In this document: positions 7,109 through 16,503 of the stretch, one piece after another | How positions within the stretch are numbered: the first letter of the stretch is position 1 | Layout of the letters: each line of letters opens with the position of its first letter | DNA from: Lachnospiraceae bacterium | GTDB taxonomy: Bacteria; Bacillota; Clostridia; Lachnospirales; Lachnospiraceae | Length of the DNA: 37,818 nt | Direction of reading: 5' to 3' | Assembly: GCA_029062895.1 (NCBI GenBank) | Contig: JAIDPF010000085.1 | Location: 1-37,818, forward strand | Made by a program: the position numbers and the translations under genes | The notes under the pieces: model-generated | What the model was told of the DNA's origin: nothing | The model's database searches: none | Seen by the model: only the letters and a program-made list of their open reading frames with translations

Positions 7109-8104
7109 TTATTTTTTATGCTTCTTAATCGGGGCTTTCTTAGCTGGAACCTTTTTGGTCGGGCCTTTCTCCGTTGTTGCTTTTTCTACCAGCACTTTCT
7201 CTTCCACAACATTTTCTGCATCCTGCATCATCAAGAACAACAAATATTCATTGACGCTCATTCTCTTCCTTTTGGCGTTTTTGTTCAATGCAGCTATGAC
7301 TTCTCTATTGACAAGCCCATCCTTATCACTGCGAAGGATCGTCTCAACACGTATCCTATTATCATATTCCACAAAACCGGCACTGATCACACCGGTGGGA
7401 ATCGCAACGACGCACACCCCTAGAAGCGCAATCAAAATCGCCATGATCTTCCCGCCGATGGTAATCGGATAGATGTCGCCGTATCCAACGGTCAGAATCG
7501 TGGACATCGCCCACCAGATTCCCGAAAATGCATTTTCATAAATATCTGGCTGCGCCTCATGCTCAAATCCATACATACATAATGATGCTGCCAGCATCAG
7601 CATCAGGATCATGGAGATGGAAGAAAGCAGCTGCTTCTTCTTATCCATCAGAACTTCCGCAACCACATTGTAGGTATCCGAATTCGTATTGAGCTGGAAC
7701 AATCTCAGAATCCTTGTAACACGTATGATCCGCAGCGCAATCATACCATTGGAATACAGTGGTCCAAAATAGGAAACGATGGTCAACAGCTCCACAAGTC
7801 CATAAAAGGAAAAGATAAAACGGACCGCTGCCTGCTGTTTGTTCAGATCAGGATAAAGCAGATCACTGGTCCATACCCGCAGCACATACTCTATGATAAA
7901 AACGACGATAGTAAAGAACTCAATCGCTTCCATCACGTCCGCGTACATACTCAGTTCAGCAAACGTCAGCATAAACGTGACGCTGATACTCAGCAGGATC
8001 ATAAAGACAATAAAATAGTCAAAGGCTCTGCTCCAAAAATCCACCCTTGTACCGATCTGGATGATCTCAAATATTCTTTTTTTAACCGATCCTTTTGATC
8101 TCAT
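7109..8104 (-). CDS. Voltage-gated potassium channel (six-TM ion transport protein)
   Basis: A 331-residue Kv-like channel. S1-S3 lie at about 30-100. The S4 voltage sensor shows regularly spaced arginines (RIIRVTRILRLFQ, about 125-137). S5, the pore helix with the K+ selectivity filter TVGYGD, and S6 follow (about 160-240). The C-terminal cytoplasmic part ends in a Lys/Pro-rich tail with repeated KKAP/KKVP-type units. I chose the ATG at 8104 because GAAGGA lies nine bases before it; the upstream ATG at 8143 has no clear ribosome site. It sits 68 bp downstream of the GH3 gene, possibly in the same transcript. Confidence 0.9.
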   Translation of the reverse strand: MRSKGSVKKRIFEIIQIGTRVDFWSRAFDYFIVFMILLSISVTFMLTFAELSMYADVMEAIEFFTIVVFIIEYVLRVWTSDLLYPDLNKQQAAVRFIFSFYGLVELLTIVSYFGPLYSNGMIALRIIRVTRILRLFQLNTNSDTYNVVAEVLMDKKKQLLSSISMILMLMLAASLCMYGFEHEAQPDIYENAFSGIWWAMSTILTVGYGDIYPITIGGKIMAILIALLGVCVVAIPTGVISAGFVEYDNRIRVETILRSDKDGLVNREVIAALNKNAKRKRMSVNEYLLFLMMQDAENVVEEKVLVEKATTEKGPTKKVPAKKAPIKKHKK

Positions 8105-8172
8105 ATCACGTATTCCTTCATTTTTATCTTCACACCGTGCCATCACTTATCATCACTGAAAAGAACGCTACA

Positions 8173-10449
8173 TCATAAAAAACAAAACTGCGCCTGCCGT
8201 TCCGTAGTAGAATCGCTTCCCACAAATACAGTAAAGCTTCCCGGTTCCACCGTATGCTCCATATTGATATTATGGAAACGCAGCATCTCCTCGGTCACCG
8301 TAAAGCAAACTTCCCTTTCTTCACCGGGTTCTAACCATACCTTCGAAAATCCCTTTAATTCCCTGACTGGACGGACGACACTGGCTTTATCGTCACGCAC
8401 ATACATCTGGACTACCTCCGCGCCTTTGACGCTGCCGGTATTTTTTACCCTGACGGACACCAGAAGTTTTTCTCCTGTATGTAATGCTATACCGTCGTTA
8501 TTTTCTTCCGGTGCATTTCCATCGCTTATATTATCTTTCTCTACATGAAGCCGGATATCCTCATACGCAAAAGTCGTATAGGAAAGTCCATAACCAAACG
8601 GGTACAACGGCGCATTGGGCGCATCGATATATCTGGACTGAAACCGATTATCCGGCATGTATGACTCCATGTGTCTGCCTGTATGAAATTCCGCATAGAA
8701 AACCGGCACCTGCCCCACACTGTATGGGAAGCTCATAGGAAGCCTTCCACTTGGCGATACATCTCCGTACAGCGTTGCAGCAATGGCATTGCCGCCTTCC
8801 GTTCCCGGCATCCACGCAAGCATGACCGCCTTGGACAATGCCTTTACTTCCCTGAGATCCAGAGGTCTTCCATGAAACAGTACCACAATGATATTTTCAT
8901 TCACCGCAGCAATCTTTCTAAGAAGCTCCATCTGCAGTCTGGGCAGTGTAATCTCGGCGCGGCTACCGCCCTCGCCTGACTGTGTCGTATGCTCTCCCAG
9001 ACAGAGTACTACTTTATCCGCCTGTTTTGCATGTTCCAACGCCTGCCGCATCATCTCCTCTGTAGAAACTTCCTGACCGGCGGCGCTATTTTTCTCCTTC
9101 GGATCAAATCCTGGAACAAACTCCTCTTCCGTCAAGATCTCACAACCCTGAGAAAATGTCACCTGTCCTGCTTCCACAGCATGTTTCACCCTCTCTGACA
9201 CACCCTCCTTAACACTGACCGCATCCTTCGCTTCACCAAAGATCGACCAGAATCCCAGGATTTTTTTCTCATCAACATACGGACCGATAAACGCAACCCG
9301 TTCTGTCTCCTTTAACGGAAGCATATGATCATTTTCCAGCAAGACAAATGTTTCTTCCGCCGCTTTTCTGGATTTACTGCGGTGTTCTTCACAGAGGATC
9401 CATCTCTTTTCCTGCTCTGCATCGGCATCTTTATATGGATTTTCAAATAACCCCAATTTGTTCTTTAATTCCAGAACACGCAATACCGCCTCATCTAAAA
9501 GATCCTCTGATACTTCCCCTGCCTCGATCGCCTCTTTCAAATATGCGCAGTAACAGTTCGTCATCATATCAATATCTGTTCCCGCTTTTAAGGCTAGCAC
9601 TGCGGCTTCCTTTTTATCCACCGCCAGATCATGTTTGGCAATCTCCTCGATTGCAGCCCAATCCGAGATCAGCACGCCCTGAAATCCCATCTCTTCACGA
9701 AGTACCTTACGCATCAGCCATTGATTTGCCGTCGAAGGAATCCTGTTCAAGGTGTTAAAGGATGTCATAACCAGTAGTGCCCCTGCTTTAATGGCAGCTT
9801 CATATGCCGGAAGATAATCGTCGCGAAGCGTCCGCTCCGACAGTTCCACGTTATTATAATCACGCCCCGCGGTTGGCGCGCCATATGCCGCAAAATGCTT
9901 AACACACGCCGCAATCTTTCCTTCCGCCTTTGGATCGTCTCCCTGATATCCCTCTACCAGCGCCTTCGCATAGACGCTGTTCAGGTACACGTCCTCACCA
10001 TTGGATTCCATGACACGCCCCCATCTTGCATCCCGTACAAGATCCACCATCGGTGAAAATGTCACGTGAATGCCCGCTGCAGACGCTTCCCTTGCCGCTA
10101 CCTCCGCGCCTGTTCTGGCGACCTCTTCATTAAATGCCGCTCCCTGCGCCAGAGGAATCGGGAAAATGGTCTTGTATCCATTGATAACATCCGCCATAAA
10201 CAACAGAGGAATATGATGGGGATGTTTTTCCATATGATTTTTCTGGATGCGCTTCAGTGAATCCGCTCCGATCGCGCCTAATACGCTTCCCAGTTCCTGA
10301 ATTGACCTCTCGGAAAATCCCTGCTCCGCAGCCGGTCCTGTGGCTATGGTGTCGCCCTCAAAAAAACTGCCGTGCAGCTGAAATAGCTGGTTGATCTTCT
10401 CCTCCAGAGTCATCTCTTTTAATAATGCCTCTAATTTTTCCCGTTCCAT
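8173..10449 (-). CDS. bglX: Glycoside hydrolase family 3 beta-glucosidase
   Basis: Predicted retaining beta-glucosidase of 758 residues without a signal peptide, so it would act on imported oligosaccharides in the cytoplasm. The N-terminal TIM-barrel domain (about 1-330) contains KHFAAYGA and the nucleophile motif GVLISDW. The alpha/beta sandwich domain (about 360-560) contains CLGEHTTQSGEGG, the likely source of the acid/base residue. A fibronectin type III-like domain closes the protein (about 600-750: VRVKNTGSVKGAEVVQMYVRD). The start at 10449 is fixed by GGAGG six bases upstream; the extra 16 codons of the open frame are not used. The symbol reflects similarity to BglX only; the natural substrate may differ. 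Confidence 0.93.
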   Translation of the reverse strand: MEREKLEALLKEMTLEEKINQLFQLHGSFFEGDTIATGPAAEQGFSERSIQELGSVLGAIGADSLKRIQKNHMEKHPHHIPLLFMADVINGYKTIFPIPLAQGAAFNEEVARTGAEVAAREASAAGIHVTFSPMVDLVRDARWGRVMESNGEDVYLNSVYAKALVEGYQGDDPKAEGKIAACVKHFAAYGAPTAGRDYNNVELSERTLRDDYLPAYEAAIKAGALLVMTSFNTLNRIPSTANQWLMRKVLREEMGFQGVLISDWAAIEEIAKHDLAVDKKEAAVLALKAGTDIDMMTNCYCAYLKEAIEAGEVSEDLLDEAVLRVLELKNKLGLFENPYKDADAEQEKRWILCEEHRSKSRKAAEETFVLLENDHMLPLKETERVAFIGPYVDEKKILGFWSIFGEAKDAVSVKEGVSERVKHAVEAGQVTFSQGCEILTEEEFVPGFDPKEKNSAAGQEVSTEEMMRQALEHAKQADKVVLCLGEHTTQSGEGGSRAEITLPRLQMELLRKIAAVNENIIVVLFHGRPLDLREVKALSKAVMLAWMPGTEGGNAIAATLYGDVSPSGRLPMSFPYSVGQVPVFYAEFHTGRHMESYMPDNRFQSRYIDAPNAPLYPFGYGLSYTTFAYEDIRLHVEKDNISDGNAPEENNDGIALHTGEKLLVSVRVKNTGSVKGAEVVQMYVRDDKASVVRPVRELKGFSKVWLEPGEEREVCFTVTEEMLRFHNINMEHTVEPGSFTVFVGSDSTTERQAQFCFL

Positions 10450-10471
10450 ACTAATCCTCCATGTCACCTTA

Positions 10472-10480
10472 ATTATACCA
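10472..10480 (-). promoter_or_regulatory. Extended -10 promoter of the GH3 gene
   Basis: TGGTATAAT on the minus strand lies about 25 bp before the ATG of the beta-glucosidase. No good -35 is seen at the right distance, so it would depend on the extended -10. Confidence 0.5.
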
Positions 10481-10548
10481 TATCCGCAGTGCATCATTGC
10501 TTACGTGGATATTTTACCATAACAGTACCCAGAAAACTATATATGCCG

Positions 10549-11091
10549 TCAAAAGCATTCAGAAAATGAATGACGGAGCAATCGATCAATATCCTCAGTA
10601 TAATCCTTCTCTATAAAATGATAAGGGAGACTGTATTTTTTACTCATTTCAAGATTGTATTGATTCTCTTCCAGTAGCCACTCCATCGTACAATCAGAGT
10701 CATCAAGCCTCTGCTCAATCTCACTTGCGTAAAATTGAATGTCAGAAAAACGCTCCCTGATATACTGTTCTGTCATGATCAGACAGATATACGTGATCTC
10801 TTTCAGGTAGTCTTCCTCAAAATCCTTCTTCCAGTCAAAGGGAATATAACACCCCTCCAAAATGAGATGCTGACAGTTTTCAATAGCGGTCTTTATCATC
10901 TCCCTGACTATGGGCCAAAGATATAAAACCAGTTCTTCATCATCCTCAGGCGTTAAGTTTGTCTGCCCGCTTCTGATCAATCCCATCTTTATGTGGTCAA
11001 TAGATACATACGGAAATTGATATCGTTCCAATAACCTCTGCGCCAGAACCGTCTTTCCCGTATGTGAGGCTCCTGTAATTAAAATAATCAT
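10549..11091 (-). CDS. P-loop nucleotide kinase-like protein
   Basis: A 180-residue AAA_33/adenylate-kinase-like protein. It begins IILITGASHTGKT, a Walker A loop preceded by a hydrophobic strand. VSIDHIKMGLIRSG follows, reminiscent of kinases and phosphotransferases that act on small molecules. An acidic segment and a C-terminal helical part follow. No lid motif identifies the substrate. I chose the second ATG (11091), which has GGAGG six bases upstream, instead of the ATG at 11097 that abuts the site. It follows the YfcE-like gene by 14 bp and forms a two-gene unit with it. Confidence 0.78.
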   Translation of the reverse strand: MIILITGASHTGKTVLAQRLLERYQFPYVSIDHIKMGLIRSGQTNLTPEDDEELVLYLWPIVREMIKTAIENCQHLILEGCYIPFDWKKDFEEDYLKEITYICLIMTEQYIRERFSDIQFYASEIEQRLDDSDCTMEWLLEENQYNLEMSKKYSLPYHFIEKDYTEDIDRLLRHSFSECF

Positions 11092-11105
11092 TGTCATCCT
11101 CCCAT

Positions 11106-11759
11106 CTATGAGATACGATTCAAGATTCCATCCACGCCGATCCCCCGGTGGGTTACATACATCCGGCAGATCTGTGATGCCAATTCCTCAGAAATATGCG
11201 CCTTCTGCGCAATTTTCTCCACCGGCGTTCCCTTATCTACCTCCTTCATCACCGTTTTGATCAATGCAGCCTTATCCTGTTCTGTCCCCTGCAGGGAGAC
11301 GGCATTTTCCCCTGTAACAATATCCTTCCTTATGATATGCCAGCTTCCGTCCTCCTCCACCTCGACCACAGCCATTGTGATCGGCTGGGTAAACCGTCGC
11401 TTTCCGCAGCTTCCGGGATTTAACCATACTTGTCCGTCTACTTCCTTCTCCTCATATTTATGGGAATGACCATAGATAAACAGATCTGCATCATTTAACT
11501 CCGCCATCTTCTTATTATGGATCATGTAGATACGGATTCCATATAATTCGATCTCCTGTGTTACAGGAAGTTCCTCCGCCCACTCCTTATCCGCATTGCC
11601 GCGCACCGCGTAGCATGGCGCCATACTCTCTAATTGCTTTATCACCTTATCCCGGTCAATATCTCCCGCGTGCAGGATGACGTCACATTCTTTTAAAATT
11701 TCCGTTACTTCTTCCCGAAGCAGCCCGTGAGTATCGGAAAGCACTCCTATTTTATGCAT
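11106..11759 (-). CDS. YfcE/MJ0936-type metallophosphodiesterase
   Basis: Calcineurin-like phosphodiesterase of 217 residues. The metal-binding motifs appear in order: SDTHG (about 8-12), HAGDID, RGNAD, then GHSHKYE and NPGSCGKRR. This is the set of the YfcE family, which hydrolyses phosphodiesters of unknown cellular identity. After about residue 155 there is an extra helical C-terminal extension (EQDKAALIKTVMKEVDKGTPVEKIAQKAHISEELASQICRMY context) that looks like a helix-turn-helix, longer than in the minimal family. The ATG at 11759 has AAGGTGG six bases upstream. It is probably co-transcribed with the kinase that follows. Confidence 0.85.
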   Translation of the reverse strand: MHKIGVLSDTHGLLREEVTEILKECDVILHAGDIDRDKVIKQLESMAPCYAVRGNADKEWAEELPVTQEIELYGIRIYMIHNKKMAELNDADLFIYGHSHKYEEKEVDGQVWLNPGSCGKRRFTQPITMAVVEVEEDGSWHIIRKDIVTGENAVSLQGTEQDKAALIKTVMKEVDKGTPVEKIAQKAHISEELASQICRMYVTHRGIGVDGILNRIS

Positions 11760-11929
11760 AGGCAACCACCTTCATATACTTCTTAATATACCTTATAACT
11801 TATATTAATCCATTTATTAGAAAAAATAAAGGGGAAAAATAGATAACGTTAATTATGTAGCTACGCCTCCAATAATAAACTACAATTGCATATTTAATCT
11901 CTCCTCGCTATTATCTTTATGAATAGTTA
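11760..11929. other. AT-rich intergenic stretch
   Basis: No gene is seen. The region holds the likely start of the YfcE-like transcript, with several TATA-like strings but no -35/-10 pair I would defend, and then runs into the palindromic element that starts near 11930. Confidence 0.4.
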
Positions 11930-12129
11930 TTTGCGAAACTATGGTTTTACATGCCTCCGTTGCGCAACACAGACATATCATCGCCGGGCACGCTTCCGCT
12001 GCGCGCGCTCTGCAGCGGCACTAAGATGCCAAAATACGGCACCTAAGTGCCGGCGAGCGCACAAGCACCCGGCGTATGATATTGTCTGCATTGCATAACT
12101 GGATATATGAAAATCAGTAGTTTTGCAAT
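11930..12129. repeat. About 200-bp composite palindrome
   Basis: The two halves pair over most of their length. The outer arms TTGCGAAACTA (from 11931) and TAGTTTTGCAA (to 12128) match in about 17 of 22 positions. The middle arms CAGACATATCATCGCCGGG (11970-11988) and CCCGGCGTATGATATTGTCTG (12068-12088) pair with two single-base bulges. The GC-rich centre contains GGCACT/AGTGCC-type stems (12017-12052). The composition jumps from AT-rich ends to a GC-rich centre. No open frame or terminator T-run. It abuts copy 2 of the 162-bp repeat, sharing the GCAATTGC region. Probably a mobile or REP-type structured element. Confidence 0.7.
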
Positions 12130-12287
12130 TGCTTTACAATTTTTTGTTCCACAATTCTGTCCATGAGGTTTACATAACTCGAAGTTTGAAAATAGTTGTT
12201 CCAAAAATAATTTCATTTATGATTTTTTTAGAACAACTATTTTCAAACAAAAAGTTATGTAAGCCGGACTTAACTCTTTCGCAATTG
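12126..12287. repeat. 162-bp palindromic repeat element, copy 2
   Basis: Gap-free match to 2291-2452, about 149 of 162 positions identical, in the same orientation. The stem arms are 12170-12207 and 12225-12262, 33 of 38 positions paired. The loop is almost unchanged and the internal GAA/AAA bulge is the same. Here it lies between the composite palindrome and the etfA terminator, outside any operon. Confidence 0.85.
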
Positions 12288-12324
12288 CCCATATCTTTAT
12301 AATAAAAATTGCTTATGAAAAATA

Positions 12325-12365
12325 AAATGCAAATCCCCGCATTTCCACTTAGGAAATACGGGGAT
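12325..12365 (-). terminator. Terminator of the butyryl-CoA operon
   Basis: On the minus strand ATCCCCGTATTTCC (to 12365) pairs with GGAAATGCGGGGAT (from 12333) across a 5-nt loop and is followed by TTGCATTTTATTTTT. It lies about 30 bp after the etfA stop. Confidence 0.88.
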
Positions 12366-12393
12366 CATTATCTTTTATTTATCTCAGGATATC

Positions 12394-13440
12394 TTATGCC
12401 TTAGCAGCCATTGCCTCTTTGATCTGTGCTGTCAACTGCGGCAGAATCTTATTCAGATCTCCTACTACACCATAATCAGCTACGTCAAAGATCGGAGCGG
12501 ACTCATCCTTGTTGATTGCAATGATGATATCGGATTCTTCCATACCTGCAAGGTGCTGGATTGCTCCTGAGATACCGATTGCAAAATATACATTCGGACG
12601 AACCGTCTTGCCGGTCTGTCCCACCTGAAGATCCTTCGGCTTCCAGCCTGCATCTACAACAGCACGGGAGCAGCTTACGGTTCCGCCGATAGCCTCTGCA
12701 AGATCCTCAAGAAGCTTGAAATTCTCAGGGCTTCCTACACCACGACCGCCGGACACAAGGATCTTAGCATCCATGATATCTTCTACATCTGATACTGCCT
12801 TAACGATCTCCATAATCTCAACATATTTATGATCCGGTGTAAATCCGGGATTGTACTCAATCACCTCTGCTTTTCTGCCAGCTTCCTTCGGTGCCTTCTG
12901 CATAACGCCGGGACGAACAGTAGCCATCTGCGGGCGGAAATCCGGACATGCAATCGTAGCGATAGTATTACCGCCGAATGCAGGACGTGTCATCAACAGC
13001 TGGTTATGAAGCTGCTCCTTGCCAGGAATCGGATTGATCGGGAAATCACCGATATCAAGCTGTGTACAGTCTGCTGTCAGACCTGTGTGAATCCTTGCGG
13101 ACACGCGGGGACCAAGGTCACGACCGATAGCTGTAGCACCGATCAGGAAGATCTCCGGCTTATACTCGTTGATCACCGATGCTACTGCATGTGCATACGG
13201 CTCAGTTCTGTAATCCTTCAGTTCCGGATCATCTACAACGATAACCTTATCTGCACCATACTCGCCAAGTTCATCCGCCAGTCCCTTCACACCGGAACCA
13301 ACCAAAACTGCCGTTACCTCTGTTCCAAGATCCTTGGCAAGGTCTTTTCCTTTGCCAACTAACTCCAAAGCAATTCCGCTGAGTACATTGTCTACCTGCT
13401 GCGCAAAGACAAATACTCCTTTATAATCTTGAATATTCAT
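12394..13440 (-). CDS. etfA: Electron transfer flavoprotein alpha subunit EtfA
   Basis: Alpha subunit of the EtfAB complex that works with butyryl-CoA dehydrogenase. In clostridial butyrate pathways this complex couples crotonyl-CoA reduction by NADH to ferredoxin reduction (flavin-based bifurcation). The predicted 348-residue protein has the N-terminal domain (about 1-195) and the conserved FAD domain: [46 protein letters not shown] and [22 protein letters not shown] prefer the ATG at 13440 ([11 protein letters not shown]), as in relatives. The ATG at 13452 lies one base from the AAAGGA site. Last gene of the operon, followed by a terminator. Confidence 0.95.
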   Translation of the reverse strand: MNIQDYKGVFVFAQQVDNVLSGIALELVGKGKDLAKDLGTEVTAVLVGSGVKGLADELGEYGADKVIVVDDPELKDYRTEPYAHAVASVINEYKPEIFLIGATAIGRDLGPRVSARIHTGLTADCTQLDIGDFPINPIPGKEQLHNQLLMTRPAFGGNTIATIACPDFRPQMATVRPGVMQKAPKEAGRKAEVIEYNPGFTPDHKYVEIMEIVKAVSDVEDIMDAKILVSGGRGVGSPENFKLLEDLAEAIGGTVSCSRAVVDAGWKPKDLQVGQTGKTVRPNVYFAIGISGAIQHLAGMEESDIIIAINKDESAPIFDVADYGVVGDLNKILPQLTAQIKEAMAAKA

Positions 13441-13481
13441 GTTATTAACCATTCCTTTCTCTCAATCTGCAGATGTTTATA

Positions 13482-14264
13482 TTAGATGACATGCTTTTCT
13501 TTTAATTTACCAACAATGTAATCTACGGACTCAGTCACATCCAGATTCACCTTCTCGCCAGCTCCCTTTCTTACTTTATCGGAAGCCTTTGCGATCTGTG
13601 TCGGTGAGCCTTTCAGACCAAGATTGGAATCCTCCACATCTTTCAGGTCCGCTCTTCCCCATACGGTAATGTCTGCATCATAAGCATCAAAGATTCCGCC
13701 CGGTGTCATATAACGGGGCTCATTTAACTCAGCCAGTGCAGTAACCAGACAAGGCATCTTAGCCTTTAATACATGGTATCTGTCGTCATACTGACGCTCA
13801 ACGATCACGCTGTCGCCGTCAATCTTGATATCCTGTGCATAAGAGATAACAGGAATGTTCAGATGCTCGGAGATCTGAGGTCCTACCTGTGCGGTATCGC
13901 CATCGATTGCCTGACGTCCTGTGATGATCAGGTCGTACTCTAAGTTGCGAAGTGCTCCGGCAAGTGTCTGGGAAGTTGCCCATGTATCAGCGCCGCCAAG
14001 CACTCTGTCTGTCACAAGGATGCCCTTGTCTGCACCCATTGCCATTGCTTCACGAAGAACTTCCTCAGCCTTAGGAAGACCCATGGTTACAACAGTTACT
14101 TCCGCGCCATACTGATCTTTTAATCTAAGAGCTGCCTCTAAGCCTGCTTTGTCATCCGGATTCATGATCGCAAGCATTGCGCCACGATCCAGCGTACCAT
14201 CAGGATTGAATTTCACGCCACCCTTTGTATCGGGTACCTGTTTTACACAAACAACAATTTTCAT
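13482..14264 (-). CDS. etfB: Electron transfer flavoprotein beta subunit EtfB
   Basis: Beta subunit of EtfAB, 260 residues. The start KIVVCVKQVPDTKGGVKFNP, the NPDDKAGLEAALRLKD stretch, GADTWATSQTLA and ITGRQAIDGDTAQVGPQ are typical of clostridial EtfB of the Bcd complex. In bifurcating enzymes this subunit holds the flavin that takes electrons from NADH; the sequence alone cannot prove bifurcation. The ATG has AAGGAG eight bases upstream. It lies 81 bp after bcd and 41 bp before the etfA start. Confidence 0.95.
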   Translation of the reverse strand: MKIVVCVKQVPDTKGGVKFNPDGTLDRGAMLAIMNPDDKAGLEAALRLKDQYGAEVTVVTMGLPKAEEVLREAMAMGADKGILVTDRVLGGADTWATSQTLAGALRNLEYDLIITGRQAIDGDTAQVGPQISEHLNIPVISYAQDIKIDGDSVIVERQYDDRYHVLKAKMPCLVTALAELNEPRYMTPGGIFDAYDADITVWGRADLKDVEDSNLGLKGSPTQIAKASDKVRKGAGEKVNLDVTESVDYIVGKLKEKHVI

Positions 14265-14345
14265 TGTATTTTCTCCTTACTTTTTAATATTTTCAAGCAT
14301 TGCTTTTTGATCCGTTTTCTGCCAACACGGAAATTTACGTGTTAT

Positions 14346-15512
14346 TTATTTCAGCAGCGCCGCGGAGATAACCATTCTCTGAACTTCGCTGGTTCCTTCA
14401 TAGATCTCCGTGATCTTAGCGTCACGCATCATACGCTCTACATCGTACTCTCTTGTGTAACCGTAACCACCGTGAAGCTGTACAGCCTTTGTGGTAACTT
14501 CCATTGCCATCTCTGCTGCGTAAAGTTTTGCCATAGCTGCTTCTACGCCGTAAGCTGTCTTGTGATCCTTGGTGTACTGATCCTTGGTCATAGCCGCTTT
14601 ATATACCAGAAGCTGTGCAGCCTGTGCTTTGGTCGCCATATCAGCAAGCTGGAACTGTGTGTTCTGCTGCTGTGCGATGGTTCTGCCAAACTGCTTTCTC
14701 TCCTTGGTATATGCAATGGTTCTCTCCAGTGCGCCCTCACCGATACCAAGCGCCTGTGCAGCGATACCGATACGTCCGCCATCCAAGGTATGCATTGCGA
14801 TACCAAAGCCCTTGCCCTGCTGTCCTAACATATTGTCCTTCGGGATACGGCAGTCGGTAAAGATCAACTCATATGTGGAAGAACCACGGATACCCATCTT
14901 CTTCTCCTTTGTACCAAAGGTGAAGCCCGGTGTACCTTTCTCTACGATAAAGGCAGAGATCTCCTTGATCTGTTTGCCTCTTTTCTCTACCACACCTGTA
15001 ACTGCAAAGATAACATATACATCAGCTTCCTTACCGTTGGTGATGAAGATCTTAGATCCGTTGATCACCCACTCGTCACCATCTAAAACAGCCTTTGTCT
15101 GCTGTCCCTGAGCATCCGTACCGGCGCCCGGCTCTGTCAGACCAAAAGCTCCGATCTTGCGTCCGCTTGCAAGATCAGGCAGGTATTTCTGCTTCTGTTC
15201 ATCCGTACCATATGTAAGGATCGGATCGCAGCAAAGGGAAGTATGCGCGGATACGATAACGCCTGTCGTACCACAGACCTTAGAAAGCTCCTCTACACAC
15301 ATTGCATAGGTCAGGACGTCACAGCCCTGTCCGCCATATTCCTTAGGAATAGGGATACCCATGAAGCCTGCTTTCGCCATCTTCTCCACGGTTCCTCTTG
15401 GGAATACTTCTGTCTCATCTACTTCCTGTGCCAAGGGTTTAACTTCTTTCTCAGCAAATTCCCTGAACAGCGTTCTCGCCATTTCATGCTTTTTGCTTAA
15501 TGTAAAATCCAT
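14346..15512 (-). CDS. bcd: Butyryl-CoA dehydrogenase (short-chain acyl-CoA dehydrogenase)
   Basis: Reduces crotonyl-CoA to butyryl-CoA with EtfAB. The predicted 388-residue protein shows the acyl-CoA dehydrogenase pattern: the N-terminal helical domain, GAFGLTEPGAGTDAQG (flavin contact), KIFITNG, then the C-terminal domain with ERKQFGRTIAQQQNTQF, QLHGGYGYTREYDVERMMRDAKI and the catalytic glutamate in IYEGTSEVQR. The start is the ATG at 15512, with GGAGG about ten bases upstream; nine more in-frame codons are not needed. Between hbd and etfB, the usual clostridial order. Confidence 0.96.
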   Translation of the reverse strand: MDFTLSKKHEMARTLFREFAEKEVKPLAQEVDETEVFPRGTVEKMAKAGFMGIPIPKEYGGQGCDVLTYAMCVEELSKVCGTTGVIVSAHTSLCCDPILTYGTDEQKQKYLPDLASGRKIGAFGLTEPGAGTDAQGQQTKAVLDGDEWVINGSKIFITNGKEADVYVIFAVTGVVEKRGKQIKEISAFIVEKGTPGFTFGTKEKKMGIRGSSTYELIFTDCRIPKDNMLGQQGKGFGIAMHTLDGGRIGIAAQALGIGEGALERTIAYTKERKQFGRTIAQQQNTQFQLADMATKAQAAQLLVYKAAMTKDQYTKDHKTAYGVEAAMAKLYAAEMAMEVTTKAVQLHGGYGYTREYDVERMMRDAKITEIYEGTSEVQRMVISAALLK

Positions 15513-15602
15513 GATTTTTATTCCTCCATTTTTATACATTTCACTGTCTCAGACAGCATTACTTTCATACTTCATTAAAACCAGAACATATTCCGCTATT
15601 GC

Positions 15603-16442
15603 CTACTTTGAATAATCAAAGAATCCTGCGCCTGTCTTCTTGCCAAGCTTGCCGTCAGCAACCATCTTCTTAAGAAGCGGCTGCGGAGCATACTTCTCGT
15701 CTTTGGTCTCATTGTAGAGAACTTCCATGATCGCAAGGCAGATATCCAGACCGATCAGATCACCCAAGTGAAGAGGTCCCATCGGATGGGATGCACCAAG
15801 CTGCATAGCTACATCAATGTCTTCTGCAGAAGCTGTTCCAGCATCAAGAACGCCGACTGCTTCATTGATCATCGGAATCAAGATCCTGTTTACTACAAAG
15901 CCCGGAGCTTCCTTTACTTCAACAGGCGTCTTGCCGATCTCAACAGCGATCGCTTTGATCTTATCTACCATTTCCTGCGGTGTATTCTCAGCCTTGATAA
16001 CCTCAACCAGCTTCATTCTGTCAGCAGGATTGAAGAAGTGCATACCGATCATCGGTCTGTCAAGTCCTTCGCCGATCTTAGTGATGGAAAGGGAGGATGT
16101 ATTAGAAGCAAACATACAATCTTTCTTCACAATACCCATCAACTCTTTAAAAATACTCTGCTTGATCTCAAGCTTCTCCAGCGCAACCTCAATGATCAGA
16201 TCGCAGTCTGCGCAGATATTATTCAGACCTGTTGTAACCCTACCCATGATCGCATCAGCCTGAGCCTGTGTAATCTTCTCCTTGCCAACTAAGAAATTCA
16301 TGTTCTTCTGGATCTTAGCTTTGCCACCCTCAGCATACTCCTCTTTGATATCGCAAAGACAAACCTCATATCCATCTGTCATCGCGAATGCCTGTGCAAT
16401 ACCGGAACCCATAGTTCCTGCGCCAATAACGCCTACCTTCAT
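15603..16442 (-). CDS. hbd: 3-hydroxybutyryl-CoA dehydrogenase Hbd
   Basis: NAD(P)-dependent reduction of acetoacetyl-CoA to 3-hydroxybutyryl-CoA. The 279-residue protein begins MKVGVIGAGTMGSGIAQ, a Rossmann dinucleotide loop. It contains ASNTSSLSIT, the catalytic histidine in MHFFNPADRM and the C-terminal domain with GFVVNRILIPMINEA and GASHPMGPLHLGDLIGLD. The ATG at 16442 follows GGAGGAAATTAGA. Whether NADH or NADPH is used cannot be read by eye. It lies about 60 bp downstream of crt. Confidence 0.96.
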   Translation of the reverse strand: MKVGVIGAGTMGSGIAQAFAMTDGYEVCLCDIKEEYAEGGKAKIQKNMNFLVGKEKITQAQADAIMGRVTTGLNNICADCDLIIEVALEKLEIKQSIFKELMGIVKKDCMFASNTSSLSITKIGEGLDRPMIGMHFFNPADRMKLVEVIKAENTPQEMVDKIKAIAVEIGKTPVEVKEAPGFVVNRILIPMINEAVGVLDAGTASAEDIDVAMQLGASHPMGPLHLGDLIGLDICLAIMEVLYNETKDEKYAPQPLLKKMVADGKLGKKTGAGFFDYSK

Positions 16443-16503
16443 TCTAATTTCCTCCTTCATGATATGCTTATTTTAAGATGCGAAACAAACTTTCCGCAAC
16501 ACT

